Origin: Thermoplasmatales archaeon ex4484_6
GTDB taxonomy: Archaea; Thermoplasmatota; Penumbrarchaeia; Penumbrarchaeales; Penumbrarchaeaceae
Length of the DNA stretch: 38,866 nucleotides
Assembly: GCA_002254385.1 (NCBI GenBank)
Contig: NJDO01000013.1
Location: forward strand, 1-38,866
Direction: 5' to 3'
The notes beneath the pieces are model-generated. The model did not search any database. It was not told where the DNA came from and saw only the letters and a list, made by a program, of their open reading frames with translations. Each line of letters opens with the position of its first letter. Position 1 is the first letter of the stretch. The position numbers and the translations under genes were made by a program. Shown here piece by piece: positions 21,730 through 29,478 of the stretch.

Positions 21730-22737
21730 TCAGGGTCTGGTCCATCTGATCTCCAGGTAATCCACCCTTTTCCGTTTCCCGATGGAAGCGAAAAGCATCC
21801 TCTTTCTCACCGAATGGCTCAACCGGATTGCCCTGGAGAGGGCCTCCCAGCTGATTTTCGCGTCCCTCTCCACAAGGTGAACGAGAATGTCGGAATGCTC
21901 TTCGATCGATCCCGAGGTGTACACCCTGAAATGGGTTCCGTACTTGAACCCCGTCCTCACGACGAAACCCCTTTCCATGAGATCACGATAGACAGCCGTC
22001 TTCCCATCGCCCTCCTCTCCTCTGAGGAATGCGGCCTCCTCCCTGGAAAGCGCAAGCGAATCGGATATGGAGCTTCCCACCGACATTCCGGAAAGAAGCT
22101 CCCGGACCTCCCCGTCGGGAACGAGAAGCCCTCCGTTTGGAATCGGCAGGACATCCTCTCCAAGGTCCGGCTTTCCGGGATGTGTTCTTTTCCTGCTCCG
22201 GGAAAGCAGGGCCCTTCTCAACGAGTAGTATGTAAGGTCCCAGTCGCCGTCCACCACCGCGCAGAGGAGCTCCATCCCCATTCCCTCCCTCCTCTCCGTC
22301 TCCCTCATCAGGCCCCCGATCGAAACGTCATCATGCTCTCTGTATACCTTTATCCATGAACCGGCCTTCCCCCGTCCGGGGCCTTTCCCCCGGGGATATA
22401 CCAGGAACGTCCTGTCCCCGCCTCCCTGTATGTTTATGCCCCTGTCCCTCATATCGGCAAATACCAGGTAATCCTCGAGGAATCTCTCCCTCGCATCCAT
22501 TCCGAGGGCCAGGAGCTCGTGCGGTGAAATCCTGTGCCCCTCCCTGGACCTCTTCACTTCGAGCCTTCCGGATGAGATCAGGTAGGCCGCCTCCATCAGG
22601 GAGAGCTCGAGTCCCCCTCCGGGGAGGGACCTGCCGAAAGCTCCCTTGTTCCGCAGAAGTGAGGCCGTCTTGGGGTCATCCACGATGACGGACCTGTCCT
22701 TTACATAAGGAAGCATGGATATCCGTATCGGCGGCAT
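21730..22737 (-). CDS. endA: tRNA-splicing endonuclease
   Basis: Cuts introns from pre-tRNAs (and archaeal rRNA) at bulge-helix-bulge structures. The 335-residue protein is of the long, internally duplicated type. The C-terminal catalytic half has GFKYGTHFRVY (catalytic Tyr), HSDILVHLVE (catalytic His) and AIRLSHSVRKRMLFAS (catalytic Lys), then a closing EIRWTRP. The N-terminal half keeps the fold (LSLMEAAYLISSGRLEV) but not the triad, as is usual in duplicated forms that act as homodimers. A TATA-like ATTATGTAAA lies on the minus strand close upstream, so either the first ATG or the one 7 codons later may be the start. Confidence 0.93.
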   Translation of the reverse strand: MPPIRISMLPYVKDRSVIVDDPKTASLLRNKGAFGRSLPGGGLELSLMEAAYLISSGRLEVKRSREGHRISPHELLALGMDARERFLEDYLVFADMRDRGINIQGGGDRTFLVYPRGKGPGRGKAGSWIKVYREHDDVSIGGLMRETERREGMGMELLCAVVDGDWDLTYYSLRRALLSRSRKRTHPGKPDLGEDVLPIPNGGLLVPDGEVRELLSGMSVGSSISDSLALSREEAAFLRGEEGDGKTAVYRDLMERGFVVRTGFKYGTHFRVYTSGSIEEHSDILVHLVERDAKISWEALSRAIRLSHSVRKRMLFASIGKRKRVDYLEIRWTRP

Positions 22738-22863
22738 GATGAAAAAGGTTTACATAATATCATCGTTTAGAAGGAAGGTCCGGCATTCACAAAGGGGGAG
22801 TTATCAACGAACGATCTTTCACGATCCATATCCAAGGGCCTCATCAAGGCGAAGGAGGAGAGA

Positions 22864-23586
22864 TTGAAGAAGCTCGTTCTGCAGTACCCCGTTCCCAAAC
22901 ATGTTGCGATCATAATGGATGGCAACCGTAGATATGCGATCGAGGAGGGGAAGGAACCACTGGAAGGTCATCTTGCGGGCAGGGACAAGCTCGAGGACGT
23001 TCTGGAATGGTGCGTTGACCTGGGAATACACATACTGACGGTCTATGCCTTCTCCACCGAGAACTTCAAGAGGTCCAGGGAGGAGGTGGACTCCCTGATG
23101 GCACTTTTCGAGGAGAACTTCATGAGGATCGCGACCGATGACAGGGTCCACAAGAACAGGATAAGGGTCTCGGTCCTCGGACAGAAAGAGCTGCTCCCTC
23201 CATCCCTGAAGGAGGCGATAAGGAATGCGGAGGAGAACTCGAAGGAATACAGTGATTACTTCTTCAATCTGGCCGTGGCATACGGCGGGAGGGAGGAGCT
23301 CATCGCGGCCATCAGGGCCATATCCCGCGACGTGAAGGAGGACAGGATCCGCGAGGAGGATATTGACGAGAAGCTCGTCTCCAGGTATCTCTACACGGCC
23401 CCCTTCCCCGATCCGGACCTTGTGCTCAGGACATCGGGTGAGATAAGGGTATCCAATTTCCTCCTGTGGCAGAACGCCTACAGCGAATTCTACTTCACGG
23501 ATGTCTACTGGCCCGGCCTCACATTCACCGAATTCCTCAAAGCGGTAAGGTCATATCAGCTGAGGCAGAGACGTTTCGGAAAATGA
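22864..23586 (+). CDS. uppS: cis-Prenyltransferase (undecaprenyl/dolichyl diphosphate synthase family)
   Basis: Chain-elongating cis-prenyltransferase that makes the long polyprenyl phosphate carrier for surface glycans and protein glycosylation. It has the substrate motif AIIMDGNRRYA, GHLAGRDKLEDVLEW, the segment TVYAFSTENFKRS, and the closing LVLRTSGEIRVSNFLLWQNAYSEFYF with PDLVLRTSGE typical of the family. The annotated start is TTG (22864) with GGAGG 5 nt upstream. The frame stays open upstream to 22771 and encodes residues (ISKGLIKAKEERLKK) like the N-terminal helix of other archaeal members, without any ATG, GTG or TTG. An ACG at 22807 with GGGGGAG 6 nt upstream is a possible unusual start. 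Divergent from endA. Confidence 0.92.
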   Translation: MKKLVLQYPVPKHVAIIMDGNRRYAIEEGKEPLEGHLAGRDKLEDVLEWCVDLGIHILTVYAFSTENFKRSREEVDSLMALFEENFMRIATDDRVHKNRIRVSVLGQKELLPPSLKEAIRNAEENSKEYSDYFFNLAVAYGGREELIAAIRAISRDVKEDRIREEDIDEKLVSRYLYTAPFPDPDLVLRTSGEIRVSNFLLWQNAYSEFYFTDVYWPGLTFTEFLKAVRSYQLRQRRFGK

Positions 23587-23605
23587 TGGATCCGCATTAC
23601 CCCGA

Positions 23606-24286
23606 TCAGATGAGGTCCAGGGTGTTCTCGATCCTGTTCATCTCCACACCGGAGGTCTTCCTTCCCACCAGGGCTCCCTCATCATTCGCGATGATGGAGG
23701 CTCCCAGATACGGCGAACCGAAATTGGCAGTGCACACGGCGATGTCGACACCGAACAGCTCCTCCAGGATCTTCCTCTCACTCTCGTCTATCCTTGGATG
23801 GACCACCATGCCCTTCGAGTTCATGGCCGCCACGGAGCCCACGGTCTTCACACCGGCTATCGTCCCCTGGACCACTTCCACTCCCAGAATGTCTCCTATC
23901 AGCTCGAGGGAACCCTTCCTGATGTCCGGGTTCACCAGGGCGGCCTTCTCGGATGAGAGTATGTTGTTCCCCCAGGCAGTGTGTGGATCGTCGAGGGAGA
24001 GGATGTGAACATCCTCCATATCACCGGCGTCCGCCAGTGTTCTCCTCACCTCATCCTCGTCGTAAAAATAGGGAATGATTATTCCCCGGGAGTTCCCTCT
24101 CACAAGGGACCCGTGAAGGCTCGTAGCGCCTATGGAGGCTCTCACGGCCTTCACTCCGAGCGTTCGCTCAAGGTCATTCACGAATTCATCCGGTGCATCC
24201 ACCGGGCATAGGACCCTGTCCCCTATCAGGGAACAGAATACGCCGATGAATGAGTTTCCGTTGATATCAGCCATTCTGAGGGCCAA
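23606..24286 (-). CDS. Translation initiation factor aIF6
   Basis: Binds the large ribosomal subunit and blocks premature joining with the small subunit. The 226-residue protein shows the pentein-type repeats of IF6, with SFIGVFCSLIGDRVLCP at the start, RGNSRGIIIPYF, then VGSVAAMNSKGMVVHPR and ASIIANDEGALVGRKTSG. The start is TTG (24286), with GGAGGGTGA just upstream; the ATG 4 codons later is too far from it. It follows the L31e gene by 19 bp in the conserved archaeal order S19e-PDCD5-L39e-L31e-aIF6. Confidence 0.96.
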   Translation of the reverse strand: MALRMADINGNSFIGVFCSLIGDRVLCPVDAPDEFVNDLERTLGVKAVRASIGATSLHGSLVRGNSRGIIIPYFYDEDEVRRTLADAGDMEDVHILSLDDPHTAWGNNILSSEKAALVNPDIRKGSLELIGDILGVEVVQGTIAGVKTVGSVAAMNSKGMVVHPRIDESERKILEELFGVDIAVCTANFGSPYLGASIIANDEGALVGRKTSGVEMNRIENTLDLI

Positions 24287-24305
24287 TCTTCACCCTCCGG
24301 TAGGG

Positions 24306-24578
24306 TCACTCCTCCGGGAGAGTGACCTCCACCAGGTCCTGGTCCTTGAACTTGGTGGCCTTGATCTTTATCTTGTTCGGGGGATGCTCTATACCCTTGC
24401 CCCATACGGCCTCGTTGATGGGGGTATCCAGCCAGACGTCTTCCTCGCTGATCTTCATGTGCCTTGCAACGTGGGACCTTATCAATTTGATGGCCCTGGG
24501 CGCCCTCTTGGTCCTCGGTGCGTCGAGGATCTTTCGCAAGGGAACGACCATTATCCTTTCTTCCATATCGTCAGCCAT
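24306..24578 (-). CDS. rpl31e: Large-subunit ribosomal protein L31e
   Basis: Archaeal/eukaryotic ribosomal protein at the polypeptide exit tunnel rim. The 90-residue sequence shows the family core: MVVPLRKILDAPRTKRAPRA, then VARHMKISEEDVWLDTPIN and EAVWGKGIEHPPNKIKI. An ATG with GGGTGAT 4 nt upstream starts it; a second ATG lies four codons in. It lies 20 bp after the L39e stop and 19 bp before aIF6. Confidence 0.97.
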   Translation of the reverse strand: MADDMEERIMVVPLRKILDAPRTKRAPRAIKLIRSHVARHMKISEEDVWLDTPINEAVWGKGIEHPPNKIKIKATKFKDQDLVEVTLPEE

Positions 24579-24598
24579 TCATATCACCCTGTCCGACA

Positions 24599-24754
24599 TC
24601 ACTTCCTCAGTTTGCTCTTTCTCCAGGTATGCCTCTTCGGGTGAGTGGTGAACCTCCTTGCGGTCCTCTGCATCACCCATGCGGGCACCCTTCTGTTCGT
24701 GTTCGTGGCCTTCATGAGCCTCTTCTTCTTTCCAAAGGGTTTTCGGCTGGACAT
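24599..24754 (-). CDS. rpl39e: Large-subunit ribosomal protein L39e
   Basis: A very small basic ribosomal protein lining the exit tunnel. The 51-residue product starts MSSRKPFGKKKRLMKATNTN, continues RRVPAWVMQRTARRF and ends in WRKSKLRK, matching L39e from end to end in size and sequence. Most of it is Lys/Arg. It starts 4 bp after the PDCD5-like gene and ends 20 bp before the L31e start. Confidence 0.97.
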   Translation of the reverse strand: MSSRKPFGKKKRLMKATNTNRRVPAWVMQRTARRFTTHPKRHTWRKSKLRK

Positions 24755-24758
24755 GGTC

Positions 24759-25097
24759 CTACTTCCTCTTGATGTTTATCTCCCTCTTCTTCGGTTGGAC
24801 CTGCTCAAGAAGCTTCTTGAGCGTTGCATCGTCCACCTGGCCGGGGAGCCTGCCAGATTGATAGAGCATTATCAGCTGGTTCTCGATGTTCGCGGCGAGT
24901 TCGGGGTATCCAAGTTTCAGCCTCCCGAGCCTCTCCTTTGCCTCCTGGGTGAGCACAACTCTGAGGATTGCCTTCTTCTGGGCCTCGATCCTCTGTGCTT
25001 CCTCCTTCATCACCTCTTCCTGCTGCCGGGCCATCTGAAGCTGCGCCATCTTTCTTTTCCTTATGGCCTCGAGCTCCTGATCGTCCGCTGCGCTCAT
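24759..25097 (-). CDS. PDCD5-like DNA-binding protein
   Basis: The 112-residue protein belongs to the PDCD5/TFAR19 family, a small triple-helix bundle found throughout archaea beside ribosomal protein genes. It has the helical N-terminus (ELEAIRKRKMAQLQMARQQ), the core ILRVVLTQEAKERLGRLKL, ANIENQLIMLYQSGRL and TLKKLLEQ, and a basic C-terminus KKREINIKRK. Its biochemical role in archaea is not settled; DNA binding has been reported. The ATG at 25097 gives the usual N-terminus and starts 19 bp after the S19e stop; an earlier start would overlap S19e. Confidence 0.95.
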   Translation of the reverse strand: MSAADDQELEAIRKRKMAQLQMARQQEEVMKEEAQRIEAQKKAILRVVLTQEAKERLGRLKLGYPELAANIENQLIMLYQSGRLPGQVDDATLKKLLEQVQPKKREINIKRK

Positions 25098-25116
25098 CTC
25101 CCACACCCCGGAGTTC

Positions 25117-25569
25117 TCAGTACTTCCCAAGTTCGGGGTTCTGCTTGATTATCTTCTGGAGTACCTCGTATGCAGTGTTGTCGAGAAGCGCTCTGCCCTT
25201 CGGCGTCACTTCCCTTCCTTTGCCTTTTACCTGCCTCAACAGTTCCGCGGCCTCCAGCTGCTTGATTGCGGTCCTGATGACGGAACCCGAACCGAGCTCG
25301 ACCCGCTGCGGTTTGGACCCCCGGTCCTTGGGACCGGAGAATTCCGCTCTCAGGTGCATGATCCCGATCGGTCCCTTCATGTAAACCTTCCTCAGAATAG
25401 CAGCCTGCCTGACGAACCACCAATCTTCCTGGATGGGAGCCTTCTCCTTGTGGACACCCGTCTTCACGAAAGATGCCCATGCGGGTTCCTCCATGCTGTC
25501 CATCTTCTTCAGCTTCCTGGCTACGTTGCTTATCAGCAGGTCGGGGGGTACATCATAGGCTGTGGTCAT
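25117..25569 (-). CDS. rps19e: Small-subunit ribosomal protein S19e
   Basis: Ribosomal protein of archaea and eukaryotes needed for 30S/40S head maturation. The 150-residue product opens TTAYDVPPDLLISNVARKLK and contains WASFVKTGVHKEKAPIQEDWW, AAILRKVYMKGPIG and GSGSVIRTAIKQLEAAELL, all family hallmarks. It is the first gene of the S19e-PDCD5-L39e-L31e-aIF6 run. On the minus strand the stretch GCAGTATAAGAAATATTTAA (about 25642-25661) supplies its TATA box. Confidence 0.97.
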   Translation of the reverse strand: MTTAYDVPPDLLISNVARKLKKMDSMEEPAWASFVKTGVHKEKAPIQEDWWFVRQAAILRKVYMKGPIGIMHLRAEFSGPKDRGSKPQRVELGSGSVIRTAIKQLEAAELLRQVKGKGREVTPKGRALLDNTAYEVLQKIIKQNPELGKY

Positions 25570-25705
25570 CTTTGGCCTCCAGTAGATCCCGGCAAGGGAA
25601 CCATCCCTACTAGAAGGGATGTGAGGGGCCTCATACTATCTCCTTTATTTAAATATTTCTTATACTGCACGGCAGCCAGAACGTAGGCCAGGAAGATATC
25701 TCTCC

Positions 25706-28147
25706 TCAATCATCCCATGTAAGCTCCTCTTCCTCCTTTCCTTTCTTCTTCCGTCCCCTTGACTTCCTCTTTTTCTTCCCCTTCCCGGCCTTCTCCTTTT
25801 TATCGCTCTTCTCGTCCCCGCTGCCCTCATCATCCCGCCCGTCCCCTTCTTCCTCGCCTTCCCCGGCCGTCTCTTCCGCCGCTTCCCTCCTTGCCTTCCT
25901 CTTCCTTGCTATCTTCAGTGTTACGAGAAGGAATATCAGCAGGATCATCACGAGTCCGAGGATGCAGCATGCGAAGCACCCCTTGATGTTGTTGACGGCC
26001 ACGAAAGCCCCCACCTTGACCTGGACCCGTATTCTGTCAGCCTCGCCCGGCTCGAGATCTATATGTATTGTCGGATACCCCTCGGAGGTGTCCACCTCGA
26101 ACTCCCGGATCCTGTCCTGGTCCCCATTCCCGGCCCATGCTCTGAGACCGATGCCGCTGGGGACGGAGATGTACAGGTCGATATCGTATCTGGCAGCGTC
26201 CTCCAGATCGATGTTCCTTTCATATGTGTAAAGGGGAAGTATGGGGTCGAGATGGAAAGGGAGTATCTGGTTCTGCGGGCTGCTGTCATCATTTTCATCC
26301 TTCCCCGCCTTCCTGAGCTCCTTCATGGGTGCCAGGGTGCCCGATATCCACACACTGATGATTATGTGTTCGTCGGATGTCATGTTGTATATGTCGCCAT
26401 CGAAATCAAGGCTCTCGTCCACGAGGTCTATCCTGAAGGAATCGTTTCGATCCGGCATTATATCGGCAAGTCCCTCGTTCAGGTCCCCCTCCACCTTGTC
26501 CTCCACCTTCTGGCGGTCGATTATGCCCATGTCCATAAGAAGCCTTATCATGTCCGAGCTGAGATAGTCGAGTTCGAAATCGAGCGGCGTCGAGAACTCC
26601 ATATCCCCCGGATCGAACTTCATGGCACCCAGCCCCAGGTTCAGGTCGATATCCACATCCATCTCGATATCGGCAACGTACCATGTCCTGACCCGGGATA
26701 TGTCGATTCTCCCCTTCACGGAGAGCTCATCCCCGTCGAAATGCGGTGCCAGGGAGGAGGCGATCAGTTTCCTTCCGGGGGAATAGACATAGACATTCCT
26801 GCCGCCGACAGTACGGTCAGGCTGCTCATCGTCGAAAAACAGGTGCGGTGGAAGCATTATCTCCACGTCGAACCTGTCATCCGTTATCTGCTCCATCTCG
26901 TGGTATATCCTCAGTCCCCCGTTGAGAAGTCCGAGGACATCATCGGCCTCGTATCCGTCAAGGACATCGAGCACCGTCTCGCCTTCCGTGGACACTTCGG
27001 CCGTTACTGGTTCGTCCGCGGAGAATATGGTTATCAGTTCGGAACCGGACGAGGGCCTCGTGAGGTTTCCGGAACCGGTATCGAGGCTGACGACCGCTCT
27101 TGCCGTATCATCGGAAAGGGCTGTTCGCACCGTATCGGTGACCTCCGAGGAGATGGAGCTCTCCATCTCCTCCAGATCCGCGGAGGTGAGCACACCTTCC
27201 AGATGGGAATAGCCTATCAGTGCCGCAGGGACGAACGGGGGCGCTGTCATGGATGGTGGAAGGGTGGTGAGCATCTCCGACCTGTCCGTGGAAACGGATG
27301 AGATCTCCAGGCTCCCCGATATGGAGACCGCATCCAGCCTCTCCCAGTCGATAATCATGCTCCCGTGTATAATCTCGGAGGAAGGAGCGAACACTCTCGA
27401 AGCCGATAATATGAAGGTGAAATAAGATCTGGCCTCTCCACCGGTGCCGTCAACTACAATGTTGTAGAAACCATCAACGGGCATCCGGTCGTAGCTTTGC
27501 AGCTCCAGTTCCACTGCTCCGTCGCCCAGGGGGTCGAAGGAGTCCTCTATCATGTATGTAACATACTGGCCCTCCAGAGCCGTCAGTGAAAGCGATCTCG
27601 AAAAAGTGAAACCCGAGAGGAAGAGCGATGTGATGAAAAGGTCCTCTCTACCGTCCTCGAGAAGGTCCGCCCTGCTTCCCTCGAGGTACCTGTCCATGTC
27701 CTCGTGTCCCTTCAACTCAATGATGTGGTGGATCGGATCCGATTCCATGGTCGTGGAATTGTCCAAGCTCGAATTGTCCGTGAAGGAGGATACCATCTCC
27801 ACCATGCCTCCGGACAGCATGCTGTCCGTGATGTTGCCGACCCGCCGCCTCATCTCCGAATCGAGAGAGGCGAGCGTGGAATCGGGAAGCAGAGAATAGA
27901 TGTCCCTGATCTCCTCGCTGGACCTGAGGGTTCCGTTCAGTATCAGTTTGTGGATGTAGATGTCGGCACGGATGTCAAGGTCAAGGGGGCTCTCGAAAGT
28001 GACCCTTACCTCTATTGTGAGTTCTTCCCCCGCCGCTCTCGTGATTCCCGCGTCCCGGGCCCCCTCCGAGGAAGCCAGGATCGGGATGAAGGCTCCGGAA
28101 AGAAGCAGTAGGGCTGTGATGAAATGGACCACTGCATTGAATTTCAT
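25706..28147 (-). CDS. Large C-terminally anchored surface protein of unknown function
   Basis: I do not recognise this 813-residue protein. It has a signal peptide (VVHFITALLLLSGAFIPILA), about 700 extracellular residues rich in beta strands and acidic residues with several N-x-S/T sites (NITDS, NSSL, NSTTM, NMTSD), and a single membrane helix (CCILGLVMILLIFLLVTLKIA). The cytoplasmic tail of about 75 residues is densely charged: first Glu/Gly/Asp-rich, then almost only Lys/Arg (GKGKKKRKSRGRKKKGK), ending in EEEELTWDD. No cysteine protease or PKD motif was seen. It lies divergent from the Taw2-like gene and its 3' end faces the S19e promoter. Confidence 0.65.
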   Translation of the reverse strand: MKFNAVVHFITALLLLSGAFIPILASSEGARDAGITRAAGEELTIEVRVTFESPLDLDIRADIYIHKLILNGTLRSSEEIRDIYSLLPDSTLASLDSEMRRRVGNITDSMLSGGMVEMVSSFTDNSSLDNSTTMESDPIHHIIELKGHEDMDRYLEGSRADLLEDGREDLFITSLFLSGFTFSRSLSLTALEGQYVTYMIEDSFDPLGDGAVELELQSYDRMPVDGFYNIVVDGTGGEARSYFTFILSASRVFAPSSEIIHGSMIIDWERLDAVSISGSLEISSVSTDRSEMLTTLPPSMTAPPFVPAALIGYSHLEGVLTSADLEEMESSISSEVTDTVRTALSDDTARAVVSLDTGSGNLTRPSSGSELITIFSADEPVTAEVSTEGETVLDVLDGYEADDVLGLLNGGLRIYHEMEQITDDRFDVEIMLPPHLFFDDEQPDRTVGGRNVYVYSPGRKLIASSLAPHFDGDELSVKGRIDISRVRTWYVADIEMDVDIDLNLGLGAMKFDPGDMEFSTPLDFELDYLSSDMIRLLMDMGIIDRQKVEDKVEGDLNEGLADIMPDRNDSFRIDLVDESLDFDGDIYNMTSDEHIIISVWISGTLAPMKELRKAGKDENDDSSPQNQILPFHLDPILPLYTYERNIDLEDAARYDIDLYISVPSGIGLRAWAGNGDQDRIREFEVDTSEGYPTIHIDLEPGEADRIRVQVKVGAFVAVNNIKGCFACCILGLVMILLIFLLVTLKIARKRKARREAAEETAGEGEEEGDGRDDEGSGDEKSDKKEKAGKGKKKRKSRGRKKKGKEEEELTWDD

Positions 28148-28209
28148 GGCATGATATCATGGGATGTTTACAAAAGGTTTTTTCCTTTATTCGCACTTCA
28201 TGTGTACAC

Positions 28210-29394
28210 ATGACCTCGGAAGGGTTCGATGGCATCGGACCGATGACATTTCCACTGAAAAGGACCCTTGCTGTCCGAAAGAATGATGCGAACATCGCCC
28301 GGGGGATGCTGCTGAAACTTTCCCTCTTCGATCCGGACAGGGTGACGGGAAGGGGGGACGAGGTGCACTTCCCCGTTCTTTTTGATAACGTTTCACTTCT
28401 GGAGGAGCTCGTGAAGGCTCTGACGGATTCGGGGTGCGATTTTCATATTATGGAAGGTCCCGGCCTGACGAGGGAGCGTGATGTCCCTCCGACCCCCTAC
28501 GCAAAGGTGCTGGAACTTGTCAGGGGGAGGATCGATGAGAAGCTGGAGGGACTGATACCGGCTTCCTACGAGAAGCTCGGGGATTGTCTGATACTCAGAT
28601 TGGAAGGGCCGCCGGGTCCATTCCAGTATATCGTGGGGAGGGCCTACATGGAAGCGACCCGGACCAGGTACGTGTTGAGTGATGCGGGAGGAGTGTCCGG
28701 CGAGCTGAGGGAACCCCGGATGGAGGTTCTTGTACCTCCCGGGGACGGACGCTATGAGGTGGTCCACAGGGAGGGAAATGTCAGGTACCTCCTGGATCCG
28801 AGGAAGGTGATGTTCTCCTCGGGGAACATATCGGAGAGACCGTTGATTCCGGACTTGGCAAGATCCCTGCCGCTGCCTCCTGGCGTGGAAGCTTCGGCCG
28901 ACGGTCCGGCAGGTCGCCGGATGGAGGTGGTCGTGGACATGTTCGCGGGGATAGGATACTTCACGATTCCGCTTGCAAAGGGTTCCGATAGGGACATTCT
29001 CGTGATTGCGGTAGAGAAGAACCCGACCTCCTTCGGTTATCTAGTCAGAAACATAAGGGAAAACAAGGTCGGGGAGAGAGTGATCCCCGTTCTGGGCGAC
29101 TGCAGATCGACCCTTCCGAACGGCATCGCCGACAGGCTGATCGCCGGGTACTTGGGGGGAACGAGGAACTATTTCCGGACCGCCGTGGAACTGTCAAGGC
29201 CGGAGGGAAGCATCATCCACTTTCATGATACCGTTGAGGTCGAGACAGGACCGGAGGGTCTCTTCAACCTTCTCGAGAGAATGGCAGCGGAGGATGGGAG
29301 GAGCCTGTCCCTGCTCGGTTCGCGGAAGGTGAAATCGTATGCCCCGAGAATAGACCATGTGGCCCTTGACCTCCTGCTGGGTCCCGCCGAATGA
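28210..29394 (+). CDS. taw2: Taw2-like tRNA(Phe) wyosine aminocarboxypropyltransferase
   Basis: Predicted to transfer the aminocarboxypropyl group of S-adenosylmethionine to the wyosine base at position 37 of tRNA(Phe). The C-terminal half is a Rossmann-type fold with VVDMFAGIGYFTIPLA (SAM loop), IAVEKNPTSFGYLVRNIREN and VLGDCRST. After these comes ADRLIAGYLGGTRNYF: this 'GYxGxT' motif is characteristic of TYW2/Taw2, where Trm5 methyltransferases have an NxPxx motif instead. The N-terminal half (about 1-220) is the Trm5/TYW2-like RNA-binding part. Three in-frame Met codons exist; MTSEGFDGIG (28210) follows the AT-rich promoter stretch and is preferred. 394 residues is long for the family. Confidence 0.8.
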   Translation: MTSEGFDGIGPMTFPLKRTLAVRKNDANIARGMLLKLSLFDPDRVTGRGDEVHFPVLFDNVSLLEELVKALTDSGCDFHIMEGPGLTRERDVPPTPYAKVLELVRGRIDEKLEGLIPASYEKLGDCLILRLEGPPGPFQYIVGRAYMEATRTRYVLSDAGGVSGELREPRMEVLVPPGDGRYEVVHREGNVRYLLDPRKVMFSSGNISERPLIPDLARSLPLPPGVEASADGPAGRRMEVVVDMFAGIGYFTIPLAKGSDRDILVIAVEKNPTSFGYLVRNIRENKVGERVIPVLGDCRSTLPNGIADRLIAGYLGGTRNYFRTAVELSRPEGSIIHFHDTVEVETGPEGLFNLLERMAAEDGRSLSLLGSRKVKSYAPRIDHVALDLLLGPAE

Positions 29395-29478
29395 ATCGGC
29401 GTTCGATATGCGGCGGGAATCCATATTGTGCTAGATAATGTTTTAAATCATGGGAATTATGACTTAATTGGTGGATGG

